From contig CAJXNA010000160.1 of the NCBI GenBank assembly GCA_913056415.1, positions 1 through 5,068 on the forward strand: DNA of 5,068 nt. Reading direction: 5' to 3'. The notes under the pieces are model-generated. The model had not been told where the DNA came from. It did not search any database and saw only the letters and a list, made by a program, of their open reading frames with translations. A program made the position numbers and the translations under genes. The first letter of the stretch is position 1; the number at the start of each line of letters is the position of its first letter. Positions 1 through 4,900 of this stretch are shown here, piece by piece. The DNA comes from an uncultured Chloroflexota bacterium. Lineage in GTDB: Bacteria > Chloroflexota > Dehalococcoidia > SM23-28-2 > RBG-16-64-32.

Positions 1-422
1 CGTCTGTACGCCTGTAGGTTACTCGCGTCCACAGACTTATCCGGAGGAATGGAATCGCCGGAGTAGACATAGACGCCAACCACTAGTGGGGTATCCTTGG
101 CTACGTCAGCCACCACGACGTTCATGCCATCGAGCTCGATCTGTTCGATGTAGGCAGGAACTGACGGGTAAGTGTGCATGCTGATTTCGTTCGCCAGGTC
201 TTCCAAGGTCTTCTCTCCCACCTGGACCCCTTTGACGCTGCCGTCGTCGCGTACTCCAAAGAAAACTCTGCCTCCCGCGCTATTCGCAAAGGCCACCGCG
301 GTCTGAATGCCCTCCTTACGACGTGCGCTCCCTAGTGACTCCTTGAACTCAACGGCCTGTCCTTCCTCAACCTTGTCACCTTCCTCAGTGGCAAGGAGTC
401 CGTCGATCAATGTCCATCTCAT
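1..422 (-). CDS. AlbA_2 (Schlafen-type) domain protein, 5' part
   Basis: The frame starts at ATG 422, eight bases after the trpG stop, and runs off the left edge after 140 residues. The visible part matches the AlbA_2 domain found in many putative nucleic-acid-binding regulators and defence-associated proteins: VEFKESL (24-30), RRKEGIQTAVAFANSAGGRVFFGVRDDGSVKGV (34-66) and LEDLANEI (73-80). A beta-rich segment YIEQIELDGMNVVVADV (91-107) follows. The tail SGDSIPPDKSVDASNLQAYRR is not the usual RxGSST-type ending, so subfamily and C-terminal partners (helicase, HTH or none) cannot be told. The start is moderately sure: the only GGAG upstream is 14 bases away, so coupling to trpG is likely. It is not a known tryptophan gene. 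Its GC content looks lower than that of the trp genes. Confidence 0.8.
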   Translation of the reverse strand, partial: MRWTLIDGLLATEEGDKVEEGQAVEFKESLGSARRKEGIQTAVAFANSAGGRVFFGVRDDGSVKGVQVGEKTLEDLANEISMHTYPSVPAYIEQIELDGMNVVVADVAKDTPLVVGVYVYSGDSIPPDKSVDASNLQAYR

Positions 423-430
423 GGATTACG

Positions 431-997
431 TCACATCTCCAGGAAGTTGCGCAGGATGTCGTGGCCGACCTCGGTGAGGATGGACTCGGGGTGGAACTGC
501 ACCCCCTCGATCGGGTGGCGGCGGTGGCGCACGGCCATGATGACGCCGCTGTCAGACTCGGCGGTGACCTCCAGCTCGTCCTCGGGGAAGCCCTCGCGCT
601 GGATGGCGAGCGAGTGGTAGCGGATCGCCTCGAACGGGTCGGGGAGGCCGCGGAGGACGCCTTCGCCTTTGTGGTGGATCATGGAGGTCTTGCCGTGACG
701 GATCTCACCCGCGCCGGCGACGGTACCGCCGAAGGCGACGCCGATGGACTGGAGGCCGAGGCAGACGCCGAGGATGGGCGTCTTACCGGCGAAGTGGCGG
801 ACGAGGGGGACGCTGACGCCGGCCTCCTTGGGCGTGCAGGGCCCGGGGGAGATGACGATGCGCTCCGGGGACATCGCCTCCAGCTCCTCGACTGTGGCTT
901 GATCGTTGCGCACCACCTCAACCTGGGCGCCGAGCTCGCCGAGGTACTGGTAGAGGTTGTAGGTGAAGCTGTCGTAGTTATCGAGGAGGAGGATCAT
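431..997 (-). CDS. trpG: Anthranilate synthase component II (glutamine amidotransferase)
   Basis: Class I glutamine amidotransferase subunit that hydrolyses glutamine and feeds ammonia to TrpE. The 188-residue product begins LLLDNYDSFTYNL, the standard TrpG/PabA N-terminus. It has the oxyanion block SPGPCTPKEAG (50-60), the nucleophile elbow GVCLGLQSIG with Cys79, RYHSLA (126-131), and the catalytic His169 and Glu171 in GVQFHPES. The elbow has Leu82 where most TrpG proteins have His (CLGHQ). I chose ATG 997 because it matches the family N-terminus and has AGGA just upstream; the open frame extends 43 codons further into hicA but that stretch is not protein-like. Its ATG overlaps the hicA stop. 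Pairing with trpE in one operon favours TrpG over PabA, though such subunits can serve both pathways. Confidence 0.95.
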   Translation of the reverse strand: MILLLDNYDSFTYNLYQYLGELGAQVEVVRNDQATVEELEAMSPERIVISPGPCTPKEAGVSVPLVRHFAGKTPILGVCLGLQSIGVAFGGTVAGAGEIRHGKTSMIHHKGEGVLRGLPDPFEAIRYHSLAIQREGFPEDELEVTAESDSGVIMAVRHRRHPIEGVQFHPESILTEVGHDILRNFLEM

Positions 998-1209
998 CGG
1001 CTTCCTGCCTTGTTGATATCGTCTTCCGTCAGATCGAGGTCCTTGAGCATCTTTCGAAATGTGCCTTCCGCGATGTCTCCTGAGTGTCGGGGAATGACGG
1101 TGTAAAGCTTCTTCTCTGGATGCCACCAGATTTCGTGGCTACCTTTGGCCTGGCGACGAAACTGGTAGCCGAGACGTCGGAGTTTGCGAACAAGCTCACG
1201 GTATCGCAC
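994..1209 (-). CDS. hicA: HicA-type mRNA interferase toxin
   Basis: A 71-residue toxin of the HicA/YcfA family with a double-stranded-RNA-binding-like fold that cleaves mRNA when free of HicB. The features are VRKLRRLGYQFRRQAKGSHEIW followed by a basic hairpin and IPRHSGDIAEGTFRKMLKDLDL; the conserved catalytic histidine is His25 in GSH. Length and residues look complete, so the toxin is probably active. The start is a GTG overlapping the hicB stop by one base (TAGTG) with no clear Shine-Dalgarno site. Translation should therefore depend on hicB, keeping antitoxin in excess. Its TGA stop overlaps the trpG ATG by four bases (ATGA). Confidence 0.92.
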   Translation of the reverse strand: MRYRELVRKLRRLGYQFRRQAKGSHEIWWHPEKKLYTVIPRHSGDIAEGTFRKMLKDLDLTEDDINKAGSR

Positions 1210-1460
1210 TAGCCGGCGATGGTGACCAAAACCTCACCGCGCACAACCGTTTGCGAATCCGCCTGTGCCAGCTCCGGCGGGATGGGCAGGCCGTCCTCAA
1301 GTCGTAGCTCGAGCAGCTGACGGGCGACGTCCTGGAGGTTTTCGATCGCCTCAGCGATGGTGTCGCCCTCGGCGTGGCAGCCTTGTATGGCCGTGCAAAC
1401 GGCGAGGTACCGCTCCGTTTCCAGCGGCTGTACCTCAATCGGCAAGCGGTAAGAAGTCAT
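1209..1460 (-). CDS. hicB: HicB-type antitoxin
   Basis: An 83-residue type II antitoxin with the partial RNase H fold of the HicB family. Its core YLAVCTAIQGCHAEGDTIAEAIENLQDVARQLLE follows the family pattern of a beta hairpin, GCxxxGDT and an amphipathic helix, then DGLPIPPEL. It would bind and block HicA. The protein ends soon after the core (VRGEVLVTIAG), so the DNA-binding helix-turn-helix or ribbon-helix-helix domain found in longer HicB proteins is missing; self-repression by DNA binding is therefore doubtful. The ATG follows the trpE stop by 20 bases with GGAAGGG close in front of it. The TAG stop shares a base with the hicA GTG start. The order antitoxin-then-toxin is the reverse of E. 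coli hicAB but common elsewhere. Confidence 0.92.
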   Translation of the reverse strand: MTSYRLPIEVQPLETERYLAVCTAIQGCHAEGDTIAEAIENLQDVARQLLELRLEDGLPIPPELAQADSQTVVRGEVLVTIAG

Positions 1461-1480
1461 GGCCCTTCCAGTCTAGCATC

Positions 1481-2974
1481 TCAGTAGCCCAGGCTGCCGC
1501 TGGGAACAGCCTCTTCGATAAGCTCCGCCTGGTCGATGGCGCGGAGCATGGCGCGCGCCTTGTTCTGCGATTCCATGTGCTCCAGCTCCGGCACGCTATC
1601 GAAGACGATGCCGCCGGCGGCCTGGGCGTGGGCGAGGCCGTCCTTCATGACGATGGTGCGGATGGCGAGGGCGGTATCCAGGTTGCCGGAGAGGTCGAAG
1701 TAGCCGACGGCGCCGGCGTAAGGGCCACGGCGGTCGCTCTCCAGTTCGGCGATGATCTCCATGGCGCGGATCTTGGGCGCTCCGGTGACGGTGCCGGCGG
1801 GGAAGCAGGCGCGAAGGGCGTCGTAGGAGGTGAGCTCCGGCTTGAGCCGGCCGACGACGTGGGAGACGAGGTGCATCACGTGGGAGTACTTCTCCACGGC
1901 CAGCAGTTCCGTAACCGCGACGCTGCCGGGCTGGGCGATACGGCCGACATCGTTGCGGGAGAGGTCGACCAGCATGATGTGCTCGGCGCGCTCCTTCTCG
2001 TCGCTGGTGAGCTCCTCCTCCATACGCCGCTCGTCCTCGGCATCGCGGCCGCGGCGGCGGGTGCCGGCGATGGGGTGGTTCTCGACCAGGCCATCCTCGA
2101 CCCGCACGAGCATCTCCGGGGAGGCGCCGATGATGTGAGCATCGCCCATGGCCAGGTAGTACATGTAGGGCGAGGGGTTGACGGTTCGCAGCGCGCGGTA
2201 GACGGAGAAGGGATGGGCGTGGGTGGGCCGCTGGAAGCGCTGGGAGATCTGCACCTGGTAGATATCCCCGGCGACTATGTACTCCTTGCAGCGCTCCACC
2301 TTGCGCAGGAACTCCTCCTTCTCCGTGTTGGAGGTGGTAGTCTGCTGACGTGCGGGTGCCGGCTCGATGGGGTAGGGAAGGGTGGGGAGGGGCCGGGCCA
2401 GCCGCTCCACCAGCTCGTCGATGCGCCAGCAGGCCTGGCGGTAGGCGGCCTCGACGTCGCCGTCCAGGCGGCAGTGGGAGACGACCTTGATGGTGTGCTT
2501 GAGGTGGTCGAACACGAGGATCGTATCGGTGAACATGAACAGCGCCTCGGGGAAGGCCTGGGGGTCGGCGCGGGGAACGGGGATACGCGGCTCGAAGTGG
2601 CGCGCGACCTCGTAGGCGAGGAAGCCGACGGCGCCGCCGGTGAAGCGGGGCAGACCGTTCTGGATGTGCGCCAGCTTGAACTGCGACAGCTCACGCTCGA
2701 TCTCGAGGAGGGGGTCCGAGCCCTCGTTGGGCTTGGCATAGGGGCCGGAGCGGAGGACGCGGTAGGGCTCGGTGCCGATGAAGCTGTAGCGGGCGAGCCG
2801 CTCGCCGCCCTCGACGGACTCCAGGAGGAAAGAGTGGTCGCCGCGGGCCACCTTCAGGAACGCCGATACGGGCGTCTCCAGGTCGGCGGCCACGTCGCGG
2901 TAGACGGGGGCGAGGTTGGCGTCGGGTTGTGTTGTCTTTAGGGCTTGTATATCTGGTAGCGAGGGAGTGTACAT
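1481..2974 (-). CDS. trpE: Anthranilate synthase component I
   Basis: Large subunit of anthranilate synthase. It converts chorismate to anthranilate in the committed step of tryptophan synthesis, using ammonia delivered by TrpG. The 497-residue length is typical. The N-terminal domain carries the tryptophan feedback motif LLES (50-53) followed by ARYSFIG. The chorismate-binding domain (about 215-490) shows PIAGTRRRG (301-309), LVDLSRND (335-342), FPAGTVTGAPK (391-401), GPYAGAVGYF (417-426) and a C-terminal MESQNKARAM. These favour TrpE over PabB. The MYTPSL start matches the usual N-terminus of the family. However, the bases before the ATG are heptamer repeat, and only a weak AGG at 2985-2983 is available as a ribosome binding site. 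The hicBA pair separates it from its partner trpG. Confidence 0.97.
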   Translation of the reverse strand: MYTPSLPDIQALKTTQPDANLAPVYRDVAADLETPVSAFLKVARGDHSFLLESVEGGERLARYSFIGTEPYRVLRSGPYAKPNEGSDPLLEIERELSQFKLAHIQNGLPRFTGGAVGFLAYEVARHFEPRIPVPRADPQAFPEALFMFTDTILVFDHLKHTIKVVSHCRLDGDVEAAYRQACWRIDELVERLARPLPTLPYPIEPAPARQQTTTSNTEKEEFLRKVERCKEYIVAGDIYQVQISQRFQRPTHAHPFSVYRALRTVNPSPYMYYLAMGDAHIIGASPEMLVRVEDGLVENHPIAGTRRRGRDAEDERRMEEELTSDEKERAEHIMLVDLSRNDVGRIAQPGSVAVTELLAVEKYSHVMHLVSHVVGRLKPELTSYDALRACFPAGTVTGAPKIRAMEIIAELESDRRGPYAGAVGYFDLSGNLDTALAIRTIVMKDGLAHAQAAGGIVFDSVPELEHMESQNKARAMLRAIDQAELIEEAVPSGSLGY

Positions 2975-2978
2975 AGCG

Positions 2979-3006
2979 AGAACCTAGAACCGAGAACCTA
3001 GAACCT
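2979..3006. repeat. Four-copy heptamer array, left terminus of the four-helix cassette
   Basis: Plus-strand units AGAACCT, AGAACCG, AGAACCT, AGAACCT are contiguous; only the last base varies. The array contains the stop codon of the four-helix-bundle gene and ends four bases before the trpE ATG. It stands in inverted orientation to the 3434-3461 array with the same copy number. In the minus-strand mRNA the two arrays could pair as four blocks of six base pairs separated by single mismatches. Confidence 0.9.
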
Positions 3007-3468
3007 ACTGGGGCTAGCGTAGTCCTCCACTGAATAGGGCGAGGGCTCTTCACGAACACGCTTCTTGGACTGTTCGAGGCGTTCCAGCTGAAGTATCTTG
3101 GCCGTTAGCATGCGGATGAGCTCGTCGCAGGATGCATGGAGACGCTGTTCGACTTCAGAGTCTGCATAGCCGGCTCTGCGGAGGAGGTCGAGCCAACCAT
3201 CCGTCTCGCAAGCGGAGCCTTTGGCAATAGAAAGATGATTCCGGTGAGCGGGCAAGGTGAACCGGCCGTGCCCTTCCGCGACGTTGGCCCCAACAGAACT
3301 GGAGGAAGCCACAATTTGCCGAGCGATGACTTGGGCCGCCGGATCACGGGGCAGTTGGGCCACAATCTTGATGATCTCTAGAGTCAAATCTTGGGCCTTT
3401 TGCCAGAGTAGCAAGTTTCGGTAGGAGTAACGCTGGTTCTGGGTTCTGGGTTCTTGGTTCTTTTCCAT
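2998..3468 (-). CDS. Four-helix-bundle protein of the S23/23S-IVP family
   Basis: A 156-residue protein with the family hallmarks YRNLLLWQKAQDL (16-28), SVGANVAEGHGR (58-69) and AKGSACETDGWLDLLRRAGY (82-101), predicted all-helical. Members were first seen as ORFs in intervening sequences of 23S rRNA; relatives include the Avd protein of diversity-generating retroelements. The cellular role of stand-alone members is unknown. This copy is not in an rRNA gene but sits between trpS and trpE, with its ATG one base after the trpS stop. The trpS tail provides an AAGGTGGGGGG ribosome-binding stretch. Residues 3-12 are encoded by a four-copy heptamer array, and the TAG stop lies in the inverted partner array. 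The C-terminal 20 residues are polar and probably unstructured. By eye the gene is less GC-rich than trpE and trpS, consistent with insertion. Confidence 0.88.
   Translation of the reverse strand: MEKNQEPRTQNQRYSYRNLLLWQKAQDLTLEIIKIVAQLPRDPAAQVIARQIVASSSSVGANVAEGHGRFTLPAHRNHLSIAKGSACETDGWLDLLRRAGYADSEVEQRLHASCDELIRMLTAKILQLERLEQSKKRVREEPSPYSVEDYASPSRF
3434..3461. repeat. Four-copy heptamer array, right terminus of the four-helix cassette
   Basis: Plus-strand units TGGTTCT, GGGTTCT, GGGTTCT, TGGTTCT follow each other without gaps; only the first base varies. The array overlaps codons 3-12 of the four-helix-bundle gene and encodes EPRTQNQ-type residues. It is the reverse complement of the array at 2979-3006 in its six invariant bases. 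Confidence 0.9.
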
Positions 3469-3469
3469 T

Positions 3470-4516
3470 TCAGCCCCCCACCTTCACCGTGGTGGAATCG
3501 CGGAAGTAGGTCAGGCCCATCGCTTCACGAGCCTCGGCCAAGGTGCGCTGACACTCCTCCCGCGCCCGCGCCGAGCCTTCACGGATGATACCGTCGATCA
3601 GGTCCGGCTGTGACTCGAAGGCGGCGCGGCGCTCGCGGATGGGGTCGAGGAAGCGGTTGATGGCGGCAGCGAGCCGCTTCTTCACCTCCACATCGCCCAC
3701 CTTGCCCTTGCGGTAGCGTTCCTTGAGCTCGTCGACCTCCGCCGTGTCGTCGTTGAAGGCATCGTGATACAGGAACAGGGGGTTGCCCTCGACGCGGCCG
3801 GGGATGTCGGCGCGGATGCGGGCCGGGTCCGTGTACATGGATCGCACCCGCTTCTCCACCGTCTTGGCGTCGTCCGAGAGGAGGATGACGTTGCCGATGG
3901 ACTTGCTGGCCTTGGCCTGGCCGTCGGTGCCTACCAGCATGGGGCCTATGGGGGCGTCCGGCTCCGGGAAGACGGGGGCGTAGGTGGCGTTGAAGCGACG
4001 CGCTATCTCGCGGGTGAGCTCAACGTGGGAGGCCTGGTCGCGGCTGACGGGGACGACGTCGCCCTTCACCATGAGGATGTCGGCGGCCTGGAGGATGGGG
4101 TAGGAGAGGAGGGCCATGGAGGCCGTCTCCAGTTTCAGGTCGCGTACCATCTCCTTCAGCGAGGGGATGCGCTGGGCGCGGGGCACGCCGACAAGGGGCA
4201 TGAACAGCCAGAAAAGCTCCAGCACCTCCGGCACGAGCGACTGGAGGTAGATGGTGGTCTTCTTGGGGTCTAGGCCCACGGAGAGGTAGTCCAACACCAC
4301 CTCGCGGATGTTGTCCCCAATCTCGTCCAGGCGCTCGTTGCGGGTGGTGAGGACGTGGAGGTCGGCGAGGAGGACGAAGCACTCCAGCTTTTCCTGGAGC
4401 TCGACCCGCATCTTCAGGGAGCCAACGTAGTGGCCGAGGTGCAGCGGCCCGGTGGGCCGGTCGCCGGTCAGCATGCGTTTCCACGTCGGCTTCATCTGCG
4501 AGCCTGGCTGTTTCAC
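3470..4516 (-). CDS. trpS: Tryptophanyl-tRNA synthetase
   Basis: Class Ic aminoacyl-tRNA synthetase of the cytoplasm that activates tryptophan with ATP and loads it onto tRNA-Trp. The 348-residue product has the usual bacterial TrpRS length. The HIGH-type motif is HLGH (residues 26-29, in GDRPTGPLHLGHY) and the KMSKS-type motif is KASKS (202-206). TrpRS-typical blocks are also visible: ADLHVLTT (51-58), SYPILQAADILM (138-149) and DQASHVELTREIARRFN (160-176). The GDRPTG...GHYVGSL form differs from the common GxQPTG...GNYLGAL form and points to the alternative bacterial TrpRS subgroup (an inference from memory of the family). The start is a GTG with a good Shine-Dalgarno site. The gene is first behind the Trp T-box, so its expression should rise when tRNA-Trp is uncharged. 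Its last codons supply the purine-rich stretch in front of the next gene. Confidence 0.96.
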   Translation of the reverse strand: MKQPGSQMKPTWKRMLTGDRPTGPLHLGHYVGSLKMRVELQEKLECFVLLADLHVLTTRNERLDEIGDNIREVVLDYLSVGLDPKKTTIYLQSLVPEVLELFWLFMPLVGVPRAQRIPSLKEMVRDLKLETASMALLSYPILQAADILMVKGDVVPVSRDQASHVELTREIARRFNATYAPVFPEPDAPIGPMLVGTDGQAKASKSIGNVILLSDDAKTVEKRVRSMYTDPARIRADIPGRVEGNPLFLYHDAFNDDTAEVDELKERYRKGKVGDVEVKKRLAAAINRFLDPIRERRAAFESQPDLIDGIIREGSARAREECQRTLAEAREAMGLTYFRDSTTVKVGG

Positions 4517-4523
4517 TTTGCGT

Positions 4524-4529
4524 CACCTC
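4524..4529 (-). promoter_or_regulatory. Ribosome binding site deciding the trpS GTG start
   Basis: GAGGTG lies 7 bases before the GTG at 4516-4514, an ideal Shine-Dalgarno distance. The next in-frame candidate, ATG at 4495, has only CCAGGCTCGCAG in front of it and no purine-rich site. This favours the GTG start. Confidence 0.7.
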
Positions 4530-4574
4530 ACTCCCACGTTGGTAACCAGGGAACCTTGGCCACCGATCTCCCGC

Positions 4575-4608
4575 AAAATAAAAACCCCTCGCCTTAGGGG
4601 CGAGGGGT
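4575..4608 (-). terminator. Intrinsic terminator of the T-box leader
   Basis: A perfect 10-bp stem ACCCCTCGCC / GGCGAGGGGT (4608-4599 with 4593-4584) with a 5-nt loop CCTAA is followed by a T-rich tract (TTTTTATTTT, 4584-4575). This is the OFF state of the riboswitch, formed when tRNA-Trp is charged. It ends 58 bases before the trpS start codon. Confidence 0.95.
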
Positions 4609-4627
4609 CTCTCGCGGTGCCACCCTA
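4595..4627 (-). promoter_or_regulatory. T-box antiterminator
   Basis: Two helices can be paired base by base: UAGGG (4627-4623) with CCCUA (4599-4595), and GCGAG (4615-4611) with CUCGC (4604-4600). They flank the canonical 7-nt bulge UGGCACC (4622-4616), with apical loop AGACCC. The 3' arms are the same bases that form the 5' arm and loop of the terminator, so the two structures exclude each other. The UGGC in the bulge is the site that captures the free acceptor end of uncharged tRNA. Confidence 0.93.
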
Positions 4628-4630
4628 GTT

Positions 4631-4647
4631 GTCCGCCTGCGGCGGAC
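4631..4647 (-). repeat. Hairpin GTCCGCC-GCA-GGCGGAC directly before the T-box core
   Basis: A 7-bp perfect stem with a 3-nt loop ends directly before AACTAGGGTGG. Position immediately 5' of the antiterminator is where Stem III of T-box leaders lies, so it may serve as Stem III and stack on the antiterminator. Its sequence is also typical of short dispersed palindromes in GC-rich environmental genomes. Confidence 0.55.
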
Positions 4648-4658
4648 ATCTCGTTGCA

Positions 4659-4674
4659 CCCCGACGTATCGGGG
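4659..4674 (-). repeat. Palindrome CCCCGA-TACG-TCGGGG in the T-box linker
   Basis: A 6-bp perfect hairpin closed by a TACG tetraloop. It is nested between CGTT (in CCGTTA, upstream) and AACG (downstream), which could themselves pair and place it at the tip of a longer Stem III-like structure. It may be a structural T-box element or a small dispersed palindrome. Confidence 0.5.
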
Positions 4675-4717
4675 CTGGGCCTGTAACGGTGCCCTGTCCG
4701 GTCGCGCCTACTTGGGC

Positions 4718-4737
4718 GGGCGACCTGAAGGTCGCCC
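4718..4737 (-). repeat. Perfect palindrome GGGCGACC-TTCA-GGTCGCCC in the T-box linker
   Basis: An 8-bp perfect stem with a TTCA loop lies between Stem I and the antiterminator. It occupies the place where Stem II would be expected. In sequence it resembles the interspersed 'TGTAGGGGCGACC...GGTCGCCC' palindromes that I associate from memory with Chloroflexota and other environmental genomes. It could therefore be an inserted REP-like element rather than an ancestral T-box stem. The stem is certain; its origin is not. Confidence 0.6.
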
Positions 4738-4774
4738 CTACATTCAGTTTCCGTTCGGGCGACGGCTCCCGGGT

Positions 4775-4777
4775 CCA
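4775..4777 (-). promoter_or_regulatory. T-box specifier codon UGG (Trp)
   Basis: The triplet TGG is the specifier read by the tRNA-Trp anticodon CCA. It sits in the 3' strand of the internal loop directly after the GTCGC/GCGAC helix, in the context GAA-TGG-ACC. A purine follows it, as is usual for specifiers. The identity agrees with the downstream gene trpS. Confidence 0.88.
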
Positions 4778-4900
4778 TTCGGTCGCTGCGCCGGCGGCGG
4801 GATCTCACCTTACCCATAACGGGCAGGCCCGCCTCTCTGGGCCCCGCTCTGCGACGTACTGCTCCCGTTCGCAGCCGATGATTATTCGATTGTGGCAGGT

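Larger units (their letters stand above)
4575..4894 (-). promoter_or_regulatory. Tryptophan-specific T-box riboswitch leader
   Basis: This about 320-nt leader senses the charging state of tRNA-Trp and controls transcription into trpS and the genes behind it. Stem I is seen as a basal helix CGGCT/AGCCG (4877-4873 with 4767-4763) and a helix GTCGC/GCGAC (4855-4851 with 4786-4782) that closes the specifier loop. The loop has AGTA on its 5' strand and GAATGGACC on its 3' strand. The distal part carries AGAGAG (4838-4833) and GGTGAGA (4809-4803) around helix GGCGGG/CCCGCC, as in canonical Stem I tips. The specifier triplet is TGG (Trp). Further on lie a linker with GTAGG...CCGG...CCGTTA, the T-box core AGGGTGGCACCGCG, the antiterminator and the terminator. 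The UGGC bulge would pair with a GCCA acceptor end, matching the G73 usual in bacterial tRNA-Trp. The leader is longer than a minimal T-box because the Stem I-to-antiterminator linker holds three palindromes. Regulation of trpS and trp genes by Trp T-boxes is established in Gram-positive relatives. Confidence 0.95.

Noticed and set aside
410..1105. Plus-strand open frame of 231 codons opposite trpG
   Set aside because: Antisense shadow of trpG and hicA; no recognisable motifs, and the minus frame carries the full catalytic triad.
1461..1500. Possible -10 box TAGACT in front of hicB
   Set aside because: No -35-like hexamer lies at 16-18 bases upstream, and it would start transcription inside the ribosome binding site.
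1265..2941. Plus-strand open frame of 558 codons opposite trpE
   Set aside because: It is antisense to an unmistakable trpE and hicB; its Gly/Ala/Val/Leu/Asp-rich low-complexity content is what GC-rich third positions produce on the opposite strand. No domain is recognisable.
2979..3461. Heptamer arrays as a CRISPR array or an intrinsic terminator
   Set aside because: Units are 7 nt without spacers, so not CRISPR. The two arrays are over 400 bases apart with no T-tract, so not a terminator.
2970..3470. Target-site duplication around the four-helix cassette
   Set aside because: Bases outside the two arrays (plus strand ...ACATAGC on the left, TTTCCAT... on the right) do not match; no duplication can be claimed.
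3764..4273. Plus-strand open frame of 169 codons opposite trpS
   Set aside because: Antisense shadow of trpS in GC-rich DNA without family motifs.
4020..4817. Minus-strand frame of 265 codons spanning the leader and the start of trpS
   Set aside because: It runs through the T-box and overlaps trpS in another frame; Arg/Pro/Gly-rich shadow sequence.
4517..4900. Trp leader-peptide attenuator
   Set aside because: No short ORF with tandem Trp codons was seen; the T-box elements fully explain the terminator.
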